From: an uncultured Ruminococcus sp.
GTDB lineage: Bacteria; Bacillota; Clostridia; Oscillospirales; Acutalibacteraceae
DNA length: 64,000 nucleotides
Assembly (NCBI GenBank): GCA_902787145.1
Contig: CADAEZ010000001.1
Location: 62,001 to 126,000 of the forward strand
Reading direction: 5' to 3'
A program made the position numbers and the translations under genes. Positions within the stretch are counted from its first letter, which is position 1; the number at the start of each line of letters is the position of its first letter. Below are positions 62,590 to 64,000 of the stretch, piece after piece. A model generated the notes under the pieces. The model did not search any database and was not told the origin of the DNA. It saw only the letters and a program-made list of their open reading frames with translations.

Positions 62590-62709
62590 TTGAAAAAATA
62601 CGAATCACCTGAAATAGAAATATCAAAGTATAAAGACGAAGATATCCTGACCATCAGCGATCCCGATAACAGAAGCGTGGAAGATATCAATAGTATTTGG
62701 ATTCCATAA
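62590..62709 (+). CDS. 39-residue peptide, possible RiPP-like or signal peptide precursor
   Basis: TTG 62590 lies seven bases after a GGAGG that overlaps the end of the amylase gene. The product begins MKKYESPEIEIS and ends SVEDINSIWIP; it has no Cys. The KKYE(S/A)PE(I/L) opening occurs in many short clostridial peptides of unknown role, some of them near modification enzymes. No such enzyme is in view. A terminator follows the stop. Confidence 0.6.
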   Translation: MKKYESPEIEISKYKDEDILTISDPDNRSVEDINSIWIP

Positions 62710-62731
62710 TTAATACGTACGGAATAATCAT

Positions 62732-62768
62732 ACCGGGCAACCTGAAAGGCGCCCGGTTATTTTTTAAA
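62732..62768 (+). terminator. Terminator after the peptide gene
   Basis: ACCGGGC (62732-62738) pairs with GCCCGGT (62751-62757), followed by a T-rich tract. Confidence 0.8.
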
Positions 62769-62866
62769 ATGCTTTAAAATCTTTGTCAAAAATATTAAAA
62801 GAAAATGCGGTGTCAATATTAAATAATTAATTTTCTTTTGGCGAATTAACCAAAGTTTTCAGTGCA

Positions 62867-62940
62867 TTTTTGTGCACTATATCTAATCAACAAAAAAGTT
62901 GCACAAAATTGGGCTACAATACGAGAAAGTGCACAAATAT
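62867..62940. promoter_or_regulatory. Three copies of an AGTGCACAAA-like motif
   Basis: Minus-strand AGTGCACAAAAA (62867-62878) and plus-strand AGTTGCACAAAAT (62897-62909) and AGTGCACAAAT (62928-62938) lie just upstream of the -35 element at 62943. The two plus-strand copies are 31 bases apart. This looks like an operator array for an unknown regulator. The rest of the 62769-63037 gap holds nothing else recognisable. Confidence 0.5.
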
Positions 62941-62942
62941 TA

Positions 62943-62972
62943 TTGACTTTTACCTCCAAAATATTGTAAAAT
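62943..62972 (+). promoter_or_regulatory. Promoter of the SipW-type gene
   Basis: TTGACT (62943-62948) and TAAAAT (62967-62972) are 18 bases apart. Confidence 0.7.
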
Positions 62973-63037
62973 GATATAGCAATATTAGATTCAAATAGTG
63001 CCTTTGCACCCTGATTGTACTGTTAAGGAGGGATAAT

Positions 63038-63841
63038 GTGTCTTTAAAATCATATTTTGAAAAAAACCGTAAAAGACTGAGAAAGCGTAAACGACTCATC
63101 GCCTTCCTTAGTATTTTAGCAGTACTCGGTCTTACGACCGCGACTTACGCGTGGTTTACCGTCAACACATTTGCGGGGGTTGAGGACTTTGAACTTGATA
63201 TCGCTACAGGCGAGGATCTTCGTATTTCAATGGAAAACCACGGCTCCGACATCGAGCAGTATGTCCATGTGCTAACTAACCCTATGATAGATTCATATCT
63301 TCGTAAATATGATACATCCATCAAAGACATGATACTCTCTCCCGTAACAACAACTAACGGTCGTGATTATACATTCCAGCACGGCAGCAAGGCCTCTGAA
63401 AACAAGGCTTACCTTGAGTTTAAATGTTGGTTTATCGCGACAACTGATATGTACGTCCACCTAACTACCGAAGGAACTGACGATGACGAACACGCCCACA
63501 TCTTAGGCACAAGTGTTACAACAAGCTCTCCTGCTCCTCAAAGTGATGTTGTCAAGGCTATCCGAATGAGCTTTGACACCGACGATGGGTACAAGACCTA
63601 TGAGCCCAACAAAGGAACACCGGCTACAAGACTGACTACCTTTGATTTGCCCAAGGGAACAATGGATTATAATGATTCAAACCAACTTTTCCATCTTGAT
63701 AAGCTCACACCAAAGCAGGCGACCCTTCGTCTTTGGGCAGAAGGTGAAGACCCTGAGTGCGACAACGATGTTCAGCGCGCTAATTTAAAAATCGAGCTTT
63801 CTTTCCTCGGTTGTGACGAAAACGGCAACCCGATTTCATAA
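63038..63841 (+). CDS. SipW-dependent (TasA/camelysin-type) exported protein
   Basis: The 267 residues start at GTG 63038, preceded by AAGGAGGG; ATG 63035 is in another frame and stops after three codons. The N-terminus RKRKRLIAFLSILAVLGLTT followed by ATYAWFTVN is the SipW-type signal that directs TasA-like proteins to a dedicated signal peptidase. The remainder looks like a beta-rich domain with EFKCWFIATTDMYVHLT and LSFLGCDENG. Such proteins form fibres or biofilm matrix. The next gene starts 37 bases downstream. Confidence 0.88.
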   Translation: MSLKSYFEKNRKRLRKRKRLIAFLSILAVLGLTTATYAWFTVNTFAGVEDFELDIATGEDLRISMENHGSDIEQYVHVLTNPMIDSYLRKYDTSIKDMILSPVTTTNGRDYTFQHGSKASENKAYLEFKCWFIATTDMYVHLTTEGTDDDEHAHILGTSVTTSSPAPQSDVVKAIRMSFDTDDGYKTYEPNKGTPATRLTTFDLPKGTMDYNDSNQLFHLDKLTPKQATLRLWAEGEDPECDNDVQRANLKIELSFLGCDENGNPIS

Positions 63842-63878
63842 TCAATTGTAAACTGAAAAACCCGAAGGGGTGATAGAA

Positions 63879-64000
63879 TTGGCATTAAGAAAAAAGAATA
63901 AACAAATCGATCCCGCAACTCCTCATGAAGTCGCGAAAATGGGTCATAAGCACGAAGTCGCAGCGGCTAAGGACAAAAAGTCCAGTGTTTACGACCACTT
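63879..64000 (+). CDS. Start of an unidentified gene (3' end outside window)
   Basis: TTG 63879 is preceded by GGGGTGAT. Forty codons are visible, with a Lys-rich start MALRKKNKQIDPATPHEVAK and then His/Lys/Ala-rich sequence, all hydrophilic so far. By position it could be a cytoplasmic head of a membrane protein, such as a SipW signal peptidase, or another matrix gene; nothing in the visible part decides this. Confidence 0.55.
   Translation, partial: MALRKKNKQIDPATPHEVAKMGHKHEVAAAKDKKSSVYDH

Overview
The window looks like chromosome of an anaerobic gut Firmicute of the Ruminococcus/Oscillospiraceae type, perhaps an amylolytic Ruminococcus. The pointers are a dockerin-bearing GH13 amylase with starch-binding modules, a membrane-anchored cohesin-like protein, strong GGAGG/GAGGTGA ribosome binding sites with frequent TTG/GTG starts, a sortase operon, a SleB-type wall hydrolase, a SipW-type exported protein, and BspA-type LRR, Fn3 and Big2 surface proteins. 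No rRNA, tRNA, CRISPR array, transposase or integrase was seen. The species is an inference.

Left third (1-34 kb). The end of a surface protein is followed by a minus-strand fructose operon (fruR-fruK-fruA-ptsH-ptsI) that carries its own general PTS proteins, then a small membrane protein. Next come a secreted dockerin amylase and a series of exported proteins: a 1077-residue protein with a duplicated module, a metallophosphoesterase, a BspA-type LRR protein flanked by a 42-bp direct repeat, a CAP/Big2/CHAP protein with an unusual domain order, and a SleB-type hydrolase. A sugar aminotransferase and a membrane glycosyltransferase follow. A B12-dependent methionine block (metF, a stand-alone activation domain, metH) is read rightward. 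Then come an asparaginase, two Fn3/Big2 surface proteins and a three-gene sortase operon.

Middle (34.4-56.2 kb). This is a Wzx/Wzy-type surface polysaccharide cluster read rightward from a clear promoter. It has a Wzz-like protein and its tyrosine kinase, an initiating phosphoglycosyltransferase, UDP-glucose dehydrogenase, an Alg14/Alg13-like pair, three further glycosyltransferases, O-acetyl and acyl transferases, polymerase, flippase, two TupA-like ATP-grasp proteins, and a tightly packed ATP-grasp/PLP/GNAT/DegT set likely to make or load an unusual amino sugar. A minus-strand nucleotidyltransferase-fold gene interrupts it. The cluster ends with a UDP-glucuronate 4-epimerase and UDP-galactopyranose mutase, suggesting galacturonate and galactofuranose in the polymer.

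Right end (56.2-64 kb). A protein with a C-type-lectin/formylglycine-enzyme-like C-terminus resembling retroelement-diversified or phage tail proteins is followed by a 40-residue membrane peptide, the anchored cohesin-like protein, and a promoter-to-terminator unit that looks like a small RNA gene. Then come a LOG-family gene, a small cysteine protein, a second secreted amylase with duplicated modules, a 39-codon peptide gene, and a SipW/TasA-type exported protein with the start of another gene. Starch breakdown and display at both ends, with capsule synthesis between them, is the main theme. The most unusual signals are the permuted CHAP domain inside a split Big2 domain, the lectin-fold gene, the cohesin/dockerin pairing, the small RNA candidate and the peptide gene after the second amylase.
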